DNA of 64,000 bases from Aequorivita lipolytica (GTDB lineage Bacteria > Bacteroidota > Bacteroidia > Flavobacteriales > Flavobacteriaceae): assembly GCF_007997135.1 (NCBI RefSeq), contig NZ_VORU01000013.1, positions 17,249 through 81,248 on the forward strand, in the 5' to 3' direction. Position 1 is the stretch's first letter, and each line of letters starts with the position of its first letter. Made by a program: the position numbers and the translations under genes. Below are positions 36,679 through 45,770 of the stretch, in pieces. The notes below the pieces were generated by a model, which saw only the letters and a list, made by a program, of their open reading frames with translations, was not told where the DNA came from and did not search any database.

Positions 36679-37983
36679 TTGGCAGAAAAAGTAAATATTT
36701 TTTGGTTCCGAAGAGATTTGCGGTTGGATGATAATGTGGGTTTTTACAAAGCACTTCACGGAAAATTTCCAGTATTGCCCATCTTTATTTTCGATTCAGA
36801 AATATTGAGCGAGCTTCCGAAAGACGATGCCCGCGTCACTTTTATTTTTGAAACCCTACAAAAAATGCGGAATGACTTGCAGCAACACGACAGCAGTATC
36901 GCTATCTACCACGGAAAACCGGAAGATGTTTTCAAACAAATAATTACAGAATTTGCGGTTCAAAATGTAATTACAAACCGCGATTATGAACCTTATGCAA
37001 AGCAGCGCGATGAAACAATTGAAAAGTTACTTTCAAAAGATAATATCGGGTTTTATACTTTCAAAGACCAAGTAATTTTTGAAAAAGATGAAGTTGTAAA
37101 AAGCGATGGCAACCCATACGTTGTTTACACTCCATTTATGAAAACGTGGAAGGCAAAATTCAAAAAAGAATATGATGAAAAGATTTATTACACCAATGAA
37201 TTTTTAAAAAATCTATATCAAAATTCTCGGCTCCCAAATCTTACATTAAGCGATATAGGTTTCACAAAATCTAAAATAGAAATTCCGGAATATGATGTTA
37301 CGCCAACAACCATTCAGGAATATGAAAACAGAAGAAATGTTCCAGCAGAGGATGCAACTTCGCATTTGGGACCACATCTTCGTTTCGGTACCGTAAGCAT
37401 TCGGAAGATGATTAAAAAAGCCACTGCAGAAAAGAATGAGGTGTTTTGGCAGGAATTAATTTGGCGCGAGTTTTTTATGCAAATCCTTTGGCATTTCCCT
37501 GAAACTGTTAACAACGCCTTCAAAAAGAAATACGATAGAATTGAATGGCGGAATAACGAAACTGAATTCAAAAAGTGGAAAGAAGGCAAAACAGGTTATC
37601 CCTTAGTTGATGCCGGAATGCGTCAACTGAATGAAACTGGCTATATGCACAACCGCGTAAGAATGTTGGTTGCGAGCTTTTTATGCAAACATCTTTTAAT
37701 AGACTGGCGTTGGGGCGAGGCTTATTTTGCTGAAAAACTTCTGGATTACGAAATGTCAAGCAACGTTGGCAACTGGCAATGGGCTGCCGGCAGTGGTGTT
37801 GACGCAGCGCCGTATTTCAGGATTTTCAATCCAACAACTCAGATTGAAAAGTTTGACAAGGACCATAAGTATATCAAAAAACATGTTCCTGAATTTGGAA
37901 CGAGCAATTATCCCGAAAAAATGGTAGACCATAAAGAAGCTAGAGAGCGCTGTCTGCAGGTTTATAAAAGAGCCGTTTCGTAA
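36679..37983 (+). CDS. Deoxyribodipyrimidine photolyase / cryptochrome family
   Basis: 434 residues. TTG start at 36679, three bases after the SDR stop; no better start exists because the next residues, NIFWFRRDLRLDDN, are the conserved N-terminal photolyase motif. The antenna-binding alpha/beta domain occupies 1-130, and the FAD-binding helical domain carries WRWGEAYFAEKLLDYEMSSN and GNWQWAAGSGVDAAPYFRIF. It probably repairs UV-induced cyclobutane dimers using blue light. Class I CPD photolyase is the best match; a cryptochrome role cannot be excluded. Confidence 0.93.
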   Translation: MAEKVNIFWFRRDLRLDDNVGFYKALHGKFPVLPIFIFDSEILSELPKDDARVTFIFETLQKMRNDLQQHDSSIAIYHGKPEDVFKQIITEFAVQNVITNRDYEPYAKQRDETIEKLLSKDNIGFYTFKDQVIFEKDEVVKSDGNPYVVYTPFMKTWKAKFKKEYDEKIYYTNEFLKNLYQNSRLPNLTLSDIGFTKSKIEIPEYDVTPTTIQEYENRRNVPAEDATSHLGPHLRFGTVSIRKMIKKATAEKNEVFWQELIWREFFMQILWHFPETVNNAFKKKYDRIEWRNNETEFKKWKEGKTGYPLVDAGMRQLNETGYMHNRVRMLVASFLCKHLLIDWRWGEAYFAEKLLDYEMSSNVGNWQWAAGSGVDAAPYFRIFNPTTQIEKFDKDHKYIKKHVPEFGTSNYPEKMVDHKEARERCLQVYKRAVS

Positions 37984-38110
37984 TATTATTATTTTTTTCA
38001 GGAATTCATATTTGTTAAAAAAAACGTAAAGCGATAGGAATTTTATGCCATTCAGCACAATTTTGCTACTCTTGCACAGTTAAATAAAGCATCGCAACAA
38101 ACCTGAAACC

Positions 38111-38698
38111 ATGAAGAAGATTTTATTACTTACCTTTCCTTTATTTCTACTTACCCTGAACGCTAACGCGCAGGATTCTATTCAAGTTGAAAAAAATACA
38201 TTAAACAATCAAATGATTGATGCTTTTGATAAAAGCAATAGTTACCAAGAATTTAAGGTCGTTAAGAAGACGCAACTCGTTACTTTAAAACGAAATATTT
38301 TAGATTCCGTTTCTTCTTTGGAGAAAAAAATTAAAAGTCAGGAAACTGAACTAGTACAGCAGAAAAATGAAGTTGATTCGCTTCGTCAGGGTTTAACAAA
38401 TACAAAGCAAAATCTCGCCACTTCAAAAGAAAAGGAAGATGGTATATCGATTTTCGGAATACTTACTTCCAAAGCCACTTACAATACAATAATGTGGGGT
38501 ATAATCCTGATTTTGTTATTGATAAGCGGATTTTTATTCTACAGGTTTTTGAACAGCCACAAAATTACAAACGAGACCCAATTGAAAATGGCTGAAATGG
38601 AAATTGAACTTGAAGATTACCGCAGAAACAGTTTGGAGCGCGAACAAAAGCTTCGTAGAAAACTACAGGACGAGATTAATAAGAATCGAAAAGCTTAA
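38111..38698 (+). CDS. Coiled-coil membrane protein, conserved in Flavobacteriaceae
   Basis: 195 residues. Signal peptide to NANAQ (21), a coiled coil at about 55-108 (LEKKIKSQETELVQQKNEVD), one membrane helix at 127-145, and a charged cytoplasmic helix to the end (EMEIELEDYRRNSLEREQKL). Relatives are, as I recall, often mislabelled as tRNA (guanine-N1)-methyltransferase. There is no SAM-binding or knot motif, so this label should not be used. Function unknown. Convergent with murA. Confidence 0.78.
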   Translation: MKKILLLTFPLFLLTLNANAQDSIQVEKNTLNNQMIDAFDKSNSYQEFKVVKKTQLVTLKRNILDSVSSLEKKIKSQETELVQQKNEVDSLRQGLTNTKQNLATSKEKEDGISIFGILTSKATYNTIMWGIILILLLISGFLFYRFLNSHKITNETQLKMAEMEIELEDYRRNSLEREQKLRRKLQDEINKNRKA

Positions 38699-38704
38699 CT
38701 TGAT

Positions 38705-40018
38705 TTAAGGCTCTGTTCGTGTAATTTTTGCGCCAATTGCCCGAAGTCTCTCGTCAATATTTTCATACCCCCTATCAATCTGCTCAATATTGTGGATAGT
38801 ACTAGTTCCCTGTGCTGAAAGTGCTGCTATCAATAATGAAATTCCCGCCCGAATATCTGGCGAAACCATTGTTGTTGCTTTGAGGTTAGATTGGAAGTTA
38901 TGACCAATAACGACGGCGCGGTGCGGATCGCAAAGAATTATTTTTGCGCCCATATCTATCAACTTATCCACAAAAAATAGACGACTTTCAAACATTTTTT
39001 GGTGAATAAGCACACTTCCTTTTGCCTGCGTACATACTACGAGAACTATACTCAATAAATCTGGTGTAAAACCGGGCCACGGCGCATCTGCTACCGTAAG
39101 TATAGAGCCATCAATATAACCTTGAATTTCGTATTCTTTTTGAGATGGAATATGAATATCATCACCTTTTTTGTTCAGTTTTATACCAAGTTGTCTAAAG
39201 GTTTCAGGTATTAAACCTAAATTTTCCCAACTCACATTTTTAATGGTAATTTCACTTCTTGTCATTGCAGCCAAACCTATCCAGCTGCCAATCTCAATCA
39301 TATCTGGTAGAATTCTGTGCTCACAACCGGTAAGATTTTCAACACCCTCAATAACCAATAGATTAGAGCCAACACCGCTAATATTTGCTCCCATTGAACT
39401 AAGCATTTTACAAAGCTGCTGAATGTAAGGCTCACAAGCTGCGTTGTAAATGGTAGTAGTCCCTTTGGCCAAAACAGCCGCCATCACAATATTTGCCGTT
39501 CCTGTAACCGAAGCTTGGTCTAAAAGCATATAAGATCCCTTTAAACCTTTGGGAGCTTCTACACCGTAAAAACGTTCTTCCTTATTATATCTGAATTTTG
39601 CTCCAAGTTTTATAAAACCTTCAAAGTGCGTGTCCAGCCTTCTTCTTCCAATTTTATCGCCACCCGGACGTGGAATATATCCTTTCCCAAACCTTGCCAA
39701 CAATGGTCCAACAATCATTATTGAACCACGCAATGAGCTTCCCTCCTGCTTGAAAAGTTCAGATTCTAGATAGCCCAAATTTATTTCATCAGCAATAAAT
39801 GCGTATTTTCCCTTACCGAGTTTTTGGATTTTTACACCCAGATTTTCTAAAATTTTTATAAGCTTGTTGACGTCCAGAATATCCGGAATGTTTTCAATGA
39901 TAACCTTTTCCGGGGTTAACAATACTGCACAAAGAATTTGTAAGGCTTCGTTCTTGGCACCTTGTGGCGTAATTTCGCCTTTCAGTTTATGCCCGCCTTC
40001 TATTTGGAAAGTTCCCAT
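38705..40018 (-). CDS. murA: UDP-N-acetylglucosamine 1-carboxyvinyltransferase
   Basis: 437 residues. KLKGEITPQGAKNEALQILC at the start and the loop YIPRPGGDKIGRRRLDTHFEG at about 114-133 are MurA hallmarks. It transfers enolpyruvate from PEP to UDP-GlcNAc, the first committed step of peptidoglycan synthesis. The loop residue that is Cys115 in E. coli and is alkylated by fosfomycin is Asp121 here, which predicts natural resistance to that drug. It lies 17 bases after the DUF4290 gene and is probably cotranscribed with it. Confidence 0.96.
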   Translation of the reverse strand: MGTFQIEGGHKLKGEITPQGAKNEALQILCAVLLTPEKVIIENIPDILDVNKLIKILENLGVKIQKLGKGKYAFIADEINLGYLESELFKQEGSSLRGSIMIVGPLLARFGKGYIPRPGGDKIGRRRLDTHFEGFIKLGAKFRYNKEERFYGVEAPKGLKGSYMLLDQASVTGTANIVMAAVLAKGTTTIYNAACEPYIQQLCKMLSSMGANISGVGSNLLVIEGVENLTGCEHRILPDMIEIGSWIGLAAMTRSEITIKNVSWENLGLIPETFRQLGIKLNKKGDDIHIPSQKEYEIQGYIDGSILTVADAPWPGFTPDLLSIVLVVCTQAKGSVLIHQKMFESRLFFVDKLIDMGAKIILCDPHRAVVIGHNFQSNLKATTMVSPDIRAGISLLIAALSAQGTSTIHNIEQIDRGYENIDERLRAIGAKITRTEP

Positions 40019-40035
40019 AAATAATGATTGAAATA

Positions 40036-40707
40036 TTAATGACGCTTACGGTTGCGGTTATTGTTGTTGCTGTTGCTGTTTGATTTGTAGTTTTTCTTGT
40101 TGGAGGAAGTGGTATTGAAACGCTTTTTATTTTTCAATAGATTGGAAGCGTCACTCAAATCTTCATCGCTGTTTTTCAAATTGATTTCTCCGTCGGAAAG
40201 TTCAAAAAGATGTGCAAAGATTACATCATCTTCCACAGTGTCCTTATTCCAGTTTAGAAAACACTTTTTCATGTGGTTTGCAATGGTAAGGATAAGGCCT
40301 TCTTTTTTATCGCCTTCTTCCCAACTTTTTGCCACATCAATCATTCGCTTTATGTTGTTTCCGTAAAAACGATATTTCGGATGGTTTTGTGGATAGCTTA
40401 ATGGCTCAGGCCGCTCCATTAATTCTTCACGGGAAGGAATGGGAAAAGGCGAATCTACATCCAGTTTAAAATCTGAAATTATAAAAAGTTGATCCCAAAG
40501 CATGGGCTGAAAATCTGGAACATCGCGAAGATGCGGGTTTAGATTACCCATTACGGCAATTATGCTTTTGGCAATTTTATTACGCTCGTCCTTGTCTTCA
40601 GTGGCAATGGCTTGATCTACCATTTTTTGAATGTGGCGACCGTATTCTGGAATAATTAATTTTGGGCGCTCTGTATTGTATTCTATTTGGGCTACTTCTT
40701 GTATCAA
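40036..40707 (-). CDS. DUF4290 domain protein
   Basis: 223 residues. EYNTERPKLIIPEYGRHIQKMVDQAIAT and HLRDVPDFQPMLWDQLFIIS match DUF4290, a Bacteroidota helical domain commonly found directly upstream of murA, as here. The last 35 residues are low-complexity and rich in N, K, S and R (KKNYKSNSNSNNNNRNRKRH), a basic tail likely to touch RNA, DNA or the membrane. Function unknown; the fixed pairing with murA hints at a cell-wall role. Confidence 0.87.
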   Translation of the reverse strand: MIQEVAQIEYNTERPKLIIPEYGRHIQKMVDQAIATEDKDERNKIAKSIIAVMGNLNPHLRDVPDFQPMLWDQLFIISDFKLDVDSPFPIPSREELMERPEPLSYPQNHPKYRFYGNNIKRMIDVAKSWEEGDKKEGLILTIANHMKKCFLNWNKDTVEDDVIFAHLFELSDGEINLKNSDEDLSDASNLLKNKKRFNTTSSNKKNYKSNSNSNNNNRNRKRH

Positions 40708-40782
40708 AATGTTTTAATTAAGGAAAGAATATTAGTGTATTGGGAAAGATTGAAAATCATTTCAGACGCAAAATACTAAAAA

Positions 40783-41076
40783 TTAAAGTGAAATAACACC
40801 TTCAACGTTGGAAACTTCAAGATATTTTTTAACCACTTCATCTGGAGATCCCATTGTAACCTTTATTGAAAGGCTTGCGTAGGTTCCTTTTGAAGAATCG
40901 CGTGTAGTTATTTTTGCATCGGTGCCATCAAATACACTTTCTATTTCAGCTATTTTTTCAAGATCTGCAGGCACTATAAATTTGAAAAGGTATGGAGAAG
41001 GCCAAGCGGTGTCTTGCTCAAGCTGTTTTCTTAAACGTTCGTAAAATTCAGAAGTGTTTTTGTTTTGATCCATCAA
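40783..41076 (-). CDS. DUF493 family protein
   Basis: 97 residues. WPSPYLFKFIVPADLEKIAEIESVF and TRDSSKGTYASLSIKVTMGSPDEV match the YbeD/DUF493 ferredoxin-like fold, which may bind small ligands. Cytoplasmic. A TATCTTTG box at 41104-41097, just before the start, suggests its own promoter. Role unknown. Confidence 0.87.
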   Translation of the reverse strand: MMDQNKNTSEFYERLRKQLEQDTAWPSPYLFKFIVPADLEKIAEIESVFDGTDAKITTRDSSKGTYASLSIKVTMGSPDEVVKKYLEVSNVEGVISL

Positions 41077-41155
41077 AAAACGTTGTTGTTAGCCAACAAA
41101 GATACACTTTCACCACAAATATTTATTTACTTACTTTGTATAAAAATTATAACTT

Positions 41156-41701
41156 TTGAAAACAAAAAGAATTGTAATAACTGGCGGGCCAGGCTCAGGA
41201 AAAACTGCACTCATTAAATATTTAGAAAAAGAAGGCTATCCTGTATTGCACGAAATTTCACGAGATGTAATCTTGGAAGCTCAAGAGGATGGAATTGAAC
41301 AATTGTTTTTGGAAAATCCTATCTTATTCAGTGAAAAATTGCTGGAAGGAAGACTGAAACAATTTCACGAAGCAAAAAACTGCGAAGCACCCATTCTTTT
41401 TTTTGATCGCGGAATGCCCGATGTTACTGCTTATATGGATTTTGTTGATACGCATTACCCAAATAATTTTTCTGAAACTTGTCTTGAAAATAGATATGAC
41501 GAAATTTTTGTGCTACCGCCCTGGGAAGAAATTTATGAACAAGATAATGAGCGATACGAATCTTTTGAGCAGGCTGAAAAAATTTTCGATTTTCTAAAAA
41601 AAGGCTACGAAAATTATGGTTACAAAATTCACGATGTCCCAGCGGGGTCTATTAAAGATCGAGTAGTTTTTATAATCAATAAACTTGAAAATATACTTTG
41701 A
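41156..41701 (+). CDS. AAA-type ATPase/kinase (AAA_28)
   Basis: 181 residues, TTG start at 41156. Walker A is ITGGPGSGKTALIKYLEKEG; HEISRDVILEAQEDG and PILFFDRGMPDVTAYM follow, in the order of NadR-type and TTD14-like P-loop kinases. Substrate unknown. Its TGA overlaps the TTG start of recQ, so the two are coupled. Confidence 0.82.
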   Translation: MKTKRIVITGGPGSGKTALIKYLEKEGYPVLHEISRDVILEAQEDGIEQLFLENPILFSEKLLEGRLKQFHEAKNCEAPILFFDRGMPDVTAYMDFVDTHYPNNFSETCLENRYDEIFVLPPWEEIYEQDNERYESFEQAEKIFDFLKKGYENYGYKIHDVPAGSIKDRVVFIINKLENIL

Positions 41702-43596
41702 CGAACGTTCGCGACATCCTAAATAAATATTGGGGCTACACTTCCTTCAAACCAATGCAGGAAGAAATAATGGCTTCCGTGCTGGATGGAAAAGACACCG
41801 TGGCATTACTACCCACGGGCGGCGGAAAATCTTTGTGCTTTCAAGTTCCGGCTTTGGCTATGGACGGTATTTGCATTGTAGTTTCACCCCTAGTAGCACT
41901 TATGGGCGACCAAGTGAATGCTTTAAAAGAACGCGGAATAAAAGCCCTAAAACTAACCGGAGGAATTTCTTTTGATGAATTAAATACTTTATTAGACAAC
42001 GCGCTCTACGGAAATTACAAATTTCTCTACCTCTCTCCCGAAAGACTGCAACAAGAAATAGTTCAAAATTACATCAAGCAAATGAACGTAAATTTAATTG
42101 CTGTTGATGAAGCGCACTGTATCTCGCAATGGGGAAATGATTTTAGGCCTGCCTATAAAAATATAACAGTACTGCGTGACCTCCATCCCCTAGTTCCTAT
42201 TATCGCGCTTACTGCCACCGCAACTCCCGAAGTTTTGGAAGACACTATTTCCGAATTAAAAATGGAGCTTCCTGCAATTTTCAAAAACTCCTTTGCCCGT
42301 GAAAATCTATCGTACCAAGTTTTTAAGGAAGATGACAAGCTCTACAGAACAGAGCAATTGTTGAAAAACAATAAAGGTTCTGCGATTGTATATGTGCGAA
42401 ACAGAAAAGGTACAATAGAAATCAGCGAGCAACTTAATAGTCTGGGCATTTCAGCTACATTTTATCACGGAGGAATTTCCGCAAAGGATAAAGCTCAAAA
42501 ATTAACATCTTGGCGAAACGCGAGAGTTTCAACAATGGTTGCCACAAACGCCTTCGGAATGGGTATTGACCACGCAAATGTTCGGTTTGTGATTCACCTT
42601 CAAATTCCAGAAAGTCTAGAGAGCTATTTTCAGGAAGCCGGACGCGCTGGGCGCGATGGTGAATATGCCGCGGCAGTGCTCCTTTATAATGAGTACGATA
42701 AAATTTATGTGAAGCAGCAGTTTGTGGAATCACTGCCAACCACTTCCGATTTAAAAAAGATTTATAGAACGCTGAATAATTATTTTCAGATTCCCTATGG
42801 GGAGGGAGAATTTTCAAAGCACAATTTCGGTTTTTCTGAGTTTTGCAAAACCTACAATCTCAACACATTGCTTGCCTACAATGCGCTAAATAATTTGGAC
42901 CGTTTAGGAATTGTGCAACTTTCACAGGAGTTTGGGCGCAAATCCACTGTGCAGTTTTTAATTTCTTCGGAAAAAGTATTGACTTATTTTGAAAAGGATA
43001 TTACTGCTTCCGTTATCGGAAAAACAATCCTCAGAATTTACGGCGGCATTTTTGAAATGCCCACATCAATCAACCTAGATTTGATTGTTTCCAAAACCGG
43101 GCAATCCATTGAAACCGTTATAACAAATTTGAAAAAAATGGAACGCGACCAAGTCATTGAAATGACGTTGCAGATAACCGATGCCACGCTCACTTTCCTT
43201 GTTCCTCGCGAAGATGACAAGACCATTAACGTAATATCGCGCGAAGTGGAAGCCTTAAACCGCAAAAAAGCGGCACAGGTAAATTCCGTTTTGCGCTATA
43301 TTGAAAATACCAAAACCTGCCGAAGTGTACAATTGGTTTCATATTTTGGCGAAACCACAGCTTCAAAATGCGGAGTTTGCTCGGTGTGCAAAGGACAAGC
43401 TTCAAAACTTTCTAAAAAAGAAATTCAGCAATTAGCGACGCAAATACTGGCTTTGCTTGAGGAAGCGGAATTAACCTCGCGCGAGATTTCAGAAAGACTT
43501 ACTTTTACCGAAACAGATATTTTAAAGGTACTCCGTTTGCTTATGGATTCCGAAAAAATAAAAACCAATCCGAAAAATCAATATTATTTAAACTGA
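41698..43596 (+). CDS. recQ: ATP-dependent DNA helicase RecQ
   Basis: 632 residues; TTG start at 41698 overlapping the previous stop (TTGA). LPTGGGKSLCFQVPAL is motif I, VDEAHCISQWGNDFRP is motif II, ALTATATPEV is motif III and QEAGRAGRDG is motif VI. A zinc-binding CGVCSVC pair lies near residue 560 and a winged helix follows. No HRDC domain is evident. It unwinds DNA during recombination and fork repair. A second RecQ may exist elsewhere, as many Flavobacteriaceae have two. Confidence 0.93.
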   Translation: MTNVRDILNKYWGYTSFKPMQEEIMASVLDGKDTVALLPTGGGKSLCFQVPALAMDGICIVVSPLVALMGDQVNALKERGIKALKLTGGISFDELNTLLDNALYGNYKFLYLSPERLQQEIVQNYIKQMNVNLIAVDEAHCISQWGNDFRPAYKNITVLRDLHPLVPIIALTATATPEVLEDTISELKMELPAIFKNSFARENLSYQVFKEDDKLYRTEQLLKNNKGSAIVYVRNRKGTIEISEQLNSLGISATFYHGGISAKDKAQKLTSWRNARVSTMVATNAFGMGIDHANVRFVIHLQIPESLESYFQEAGRAGRDGEYAAAVLLYNEYDKIYVKQQFVESLPTTSDLKKIYRTLNNYFQIPYGEGEFSKHNFGFSEFCKTYNLNTLLAYNALNNLDRLGIVQLSQEFGRKSTVQFLISSEKVLTYFEKDITASVIGKTILRIYGGIFEMPTSINLDLIVSKTGQSIETVITNLKKMERDQVIEMTLQITDATLTFLVPREDDKTINVISREVEALNRKKAAQVNSVLRYIENTKTCRSVQLVSYFGETTASKCGVCSVCKGQASKLSKKEIQQLATQILALLEEAELTSREISERLTFTETDILKVLRLLMDSEKIKTNPKNQYYLN

Positions 43597-43600
43597 AAAA

Positions 43601-44551
43601 ATGCAAAACGATTTGAGAATAGTGTTTATGGGAACCCCAGATTTTGCTGTCGGGATTTTAAAAGAAATGGTTGAAATTGGTAAAAATATTGTTGGTGTAA
43701 TCACTGCGCCAGATAAGCCAGCTGGCCGCGGCAGAAAGCTAATGGGTTCCGCCGTTAAAGACTATGCAGTTTCACAAAACTTGAAAGTGCTCCAGCCTAC
43801 AAATTTAAAGGATGAATTTTTTTTGAAAGAATTAGAAGGCCTAAACGCAAATCTTCAGGTTGTGGTGGCTTTCCGAATGCTTCCCAAAGTGGTTTGGCAA
43901 ATGCCCGCATTAGGCACTTTTAATCTTCACGCATCGCTCCTTCCGCAATATAGAGGTGCAGCGCCGATAAATTGGGCCATAATTAATAATGAGGAAAAAA
44001 CAGGCGTAACTACTTTTTTTATTGATGAAAAGATTGATACGGGCTCCATAATAGCAAATAAAGAAGTTGCGATTGCGCAAAATGAAACCGCCGAAACACT
44101 GCACGATAAATTAATGGAGACGGGCAGCCATTTGGTTTTGGAAACACTTGAATTAATTGAAATGGGGAATGCGAATCCAAGGATGCAGCCAAAAAGCAGT
44201 GATCTAAAGGATGCGCCAAAACTTACTGCTGAAAACACAAGAATAGACTGGACGAAACCTGGGACAGCGATAGCTGCTTTTATAAGAGGCCTTTCTCCAT
44301 ATCCGGTTGCGTGGTCTATTCTTTATAATAGTAATGAAGAACTAAAAATAAAAATCTATACGGCGAGTTTTGAAAAGATGGATCACAAACTTGAACCGGG
44401 AGTTATCCAAACTTCGAAAAAAGAACTTAAAGTGGCCTGTCCGGACGGATACATTATTATTAAAGACATACAACTTCCCGGAAAACGGAAAATGGAAGTT
44501 TCTTCACTTCTAAACGGGTATTCTTTTGATGAAGATTCCAAACTATCGTAA
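43601..44551 (+). CDS. fmt: Methionyl-tRNA formyltransferase
   Basis: 316 residues. FMGTPDFAVGILKEMVE at the start, the SLLPQYRGAAPINWAI loop (the catalytic Asn-His-Asp region includes NLHASLLPQ), and ITAPDKPAGRGRK are Fmt signatures. It formylates the initiator Met-tRNA. It follows recQ by four bases. The def gene is not adjacent. Confidence 0.95.
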   Translation: MQNDLRIVFMGTPDFAVGILKEMVEIGKNIVGVITAPDKPAGRGRKLMGSAVKDYAVSQNLKVLQPTNLKDEFFLKELEGLNANLQVVVAFRMLPKVVWQMPALGTFNLHASLLPQYRGAAPINWAIINNEEKTGVTTFFIDEKIDTGSIIANKEVAIAQNETAETLHDKLMETGSHLVLETLELIEMGNANPRMQPKSSDLKDAPKLTAENTRIDWTKPGTAIAAFIRGLSPYPVAWSILYNSNEELKIKIYTASFEKMDHKLEPGVIQTSKKELKVACPDGYIIIKDIQLPGKRKMEVSSLLNGYSFDEDSKLS

Positions 44552-44654
44552 ACCCTTGTCAGTGTTGATTTGGTTAAAATCACATAAAAAAGCGCTATGT
44601 TTATTAACAAACAGTCCAAGTTATCAACAAAAATACGGATTTCCTGCGTGGTTA

Positions 44655-44685
44655 CTTGCCTGAACGGATATTCCTGTTAAATTTG
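44655..44685 (+). promoter_or_regulatory. HU gene promoter (Bacteroidota type)
   Basis: TTG at 44656-44658, a 19-base spacer, then TAAATTTG at 44678-44685, 47 bases before the HU ATG. Confidence 0.75.
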
Positions 44686-44732
44686 TAGGGCAATTAATCG
44701 AAGTTTAACCAACAATTTAATTTAAAAAAATT

Positions 44733-45005
44733 ATGAACAAATCAGATTTAATCGATGCAATGGCAGCTGATGCCGGAATTACAAAGGCTGCTGCCAAGAA
44801 ATCTTTAGAGTCTTTCTTAGGTAACGTTGAAAATTCACTTAAAAAAGGTGATAGAGTATCACTTGTAGGATTCGGATCTTGGTCAGTATCAAAAAGAGCT
44901 GCTAGAGAAGGTAGAAACCCTCAAACTGGTAAAACCATCAAAATTGCTGCTAAAAAAGTAGTTAAATTCAAAGCTGGTTCAGATTTACAAAACAGTGTAA
45001 ACTAA
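44733..45005 (+). CDS. HU-family DNA-binding protein
   Basis: 90 residues, the standard HU size. MNKSDLIDAMAADAGITKAA begins the dimer domain, and VGFGSWSVSKRAAREGRNPQ TGKTIKIAAKK is the DNA-binding arm with the conserved RNPQTG. HU bends DNA and organises the nucleoid. It has its own promoter and a strong terminator, as expected for an abundant single-gene transcript. Confidence 0.96.
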   Translation: MNKSDLIDAMAADAGITKAAAKKSLESFLGNVENSLKKGDRVSLVGFGSWSVSKRAAREGRNPQTGKTIKIAAKKVVKFKAGSDLQNSVN

Positions 45006-45030
45006 TTGTAAGATATTTTACAACATTGTT

Positions 45031-45070
45031 AGTCCTTCTTTTCATTCAATTGAAAGGAAGGACTTTTTTT
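45031..45070 (+). terminator. HU gene terminator
   Basis: AGTCCTTCTTTTCA pairs with TGAAAGGAAGGACT (one mismatch) around a TTCAAT loop, followed by a run of seven T. Confidence 0.9.
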
Positions 45071-45209
45071 ATTCTATTGATTTATAGTAAATTATATATT
45101 CGCAACATTTCATCGTTTTTATTCAATTAAATATAATTTAAACAACGGATTAGTAAATTTTTGGTATTTCTAAATTTATTACTTAGTTTTAATATTCCAA
45201 AAAAACGCT

Positions 45210-45770
45210 ATGACCACCTTAAAACCAGAAAGAGGACTATTATTGGTCGCGGAACCCTCCATAATCGGAGATGTTTCCTTCAACCGTTCTGTGGTACTTT
45301 TGGCAGAGTATAGCGAAAATGGATCTGTAGGTTTTATTCTCAATAAGCCTTTGCAGTACAAGCTTCGCGATTTTGTACCGGAGATAAATTCAAAGCTTCC
45401 TGTATTTAATGGAGGTCCTGTAGAGCAGGACAATCTTTACTTTATTCATTGCATTCCTGAAATTATTCCAGACAGTATCGAAATATCCAGCGGTATTTAT
45501 TGGGGCGGAGATTTTAGCGCAATTATAGATTTGCTGAAGGAAGACAAATTGAAAAAGGACCAAATACGCTTTTTTCTTGGCTATTCTGGTTGGGAAAGTG
45601 AACAACTAGAACAGGAGCTGGAAGTAAACAGTTGGGTTGTGGTTCCAAACAATTATAACAATGGGATTATTGGCAAAACCAATATCAACTTTTGGAAAGA
45701 AAAGATGATTGAGTTTGGTGGCGACTATATATTATGGTCCAACGCCCCAGAAAATCCCAGTTTCAATTAA
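45210..45770 (+). CDS. YqgE/AlgH family protein
   Basis: 186 residues, the normal family size. LKPERGLLLVAEPSIIGDVS FNRSVVLLAEYSENGSVGFI, FNGGPVEQDNLYFIH and FFLGYSGWESEQLEQEL are the signatures. The family has been linked to regulation but lacks a firm biochemical role. Its stop overlaps that of the convergent aminotransferase. Confidence 0.93.
   Translation: MTTLKPERGLLLVAEPSIIGDVSFNRSVVLLAEYSENGSVGFILNKPLQYKLRDFVPEINSKLPVFNGGPVEQDNLYFIHCIPEIIPDSIEISSGIYWGGDFSAIIDLLKEDKLKKDQIRFFLGYSGWESEQLEQELEVNSWVVVPNNYNNGIIGKTNINFWKEKMIEFGGDYILWSNAPENPSFN

Noticed and set aside
38111..38698. Label tRNA (guanine-N1)-methyltransferase remembered for this family
   Set aside because: Signal peptide, coiled coil and membrane helix, but no SAM-binding knot.
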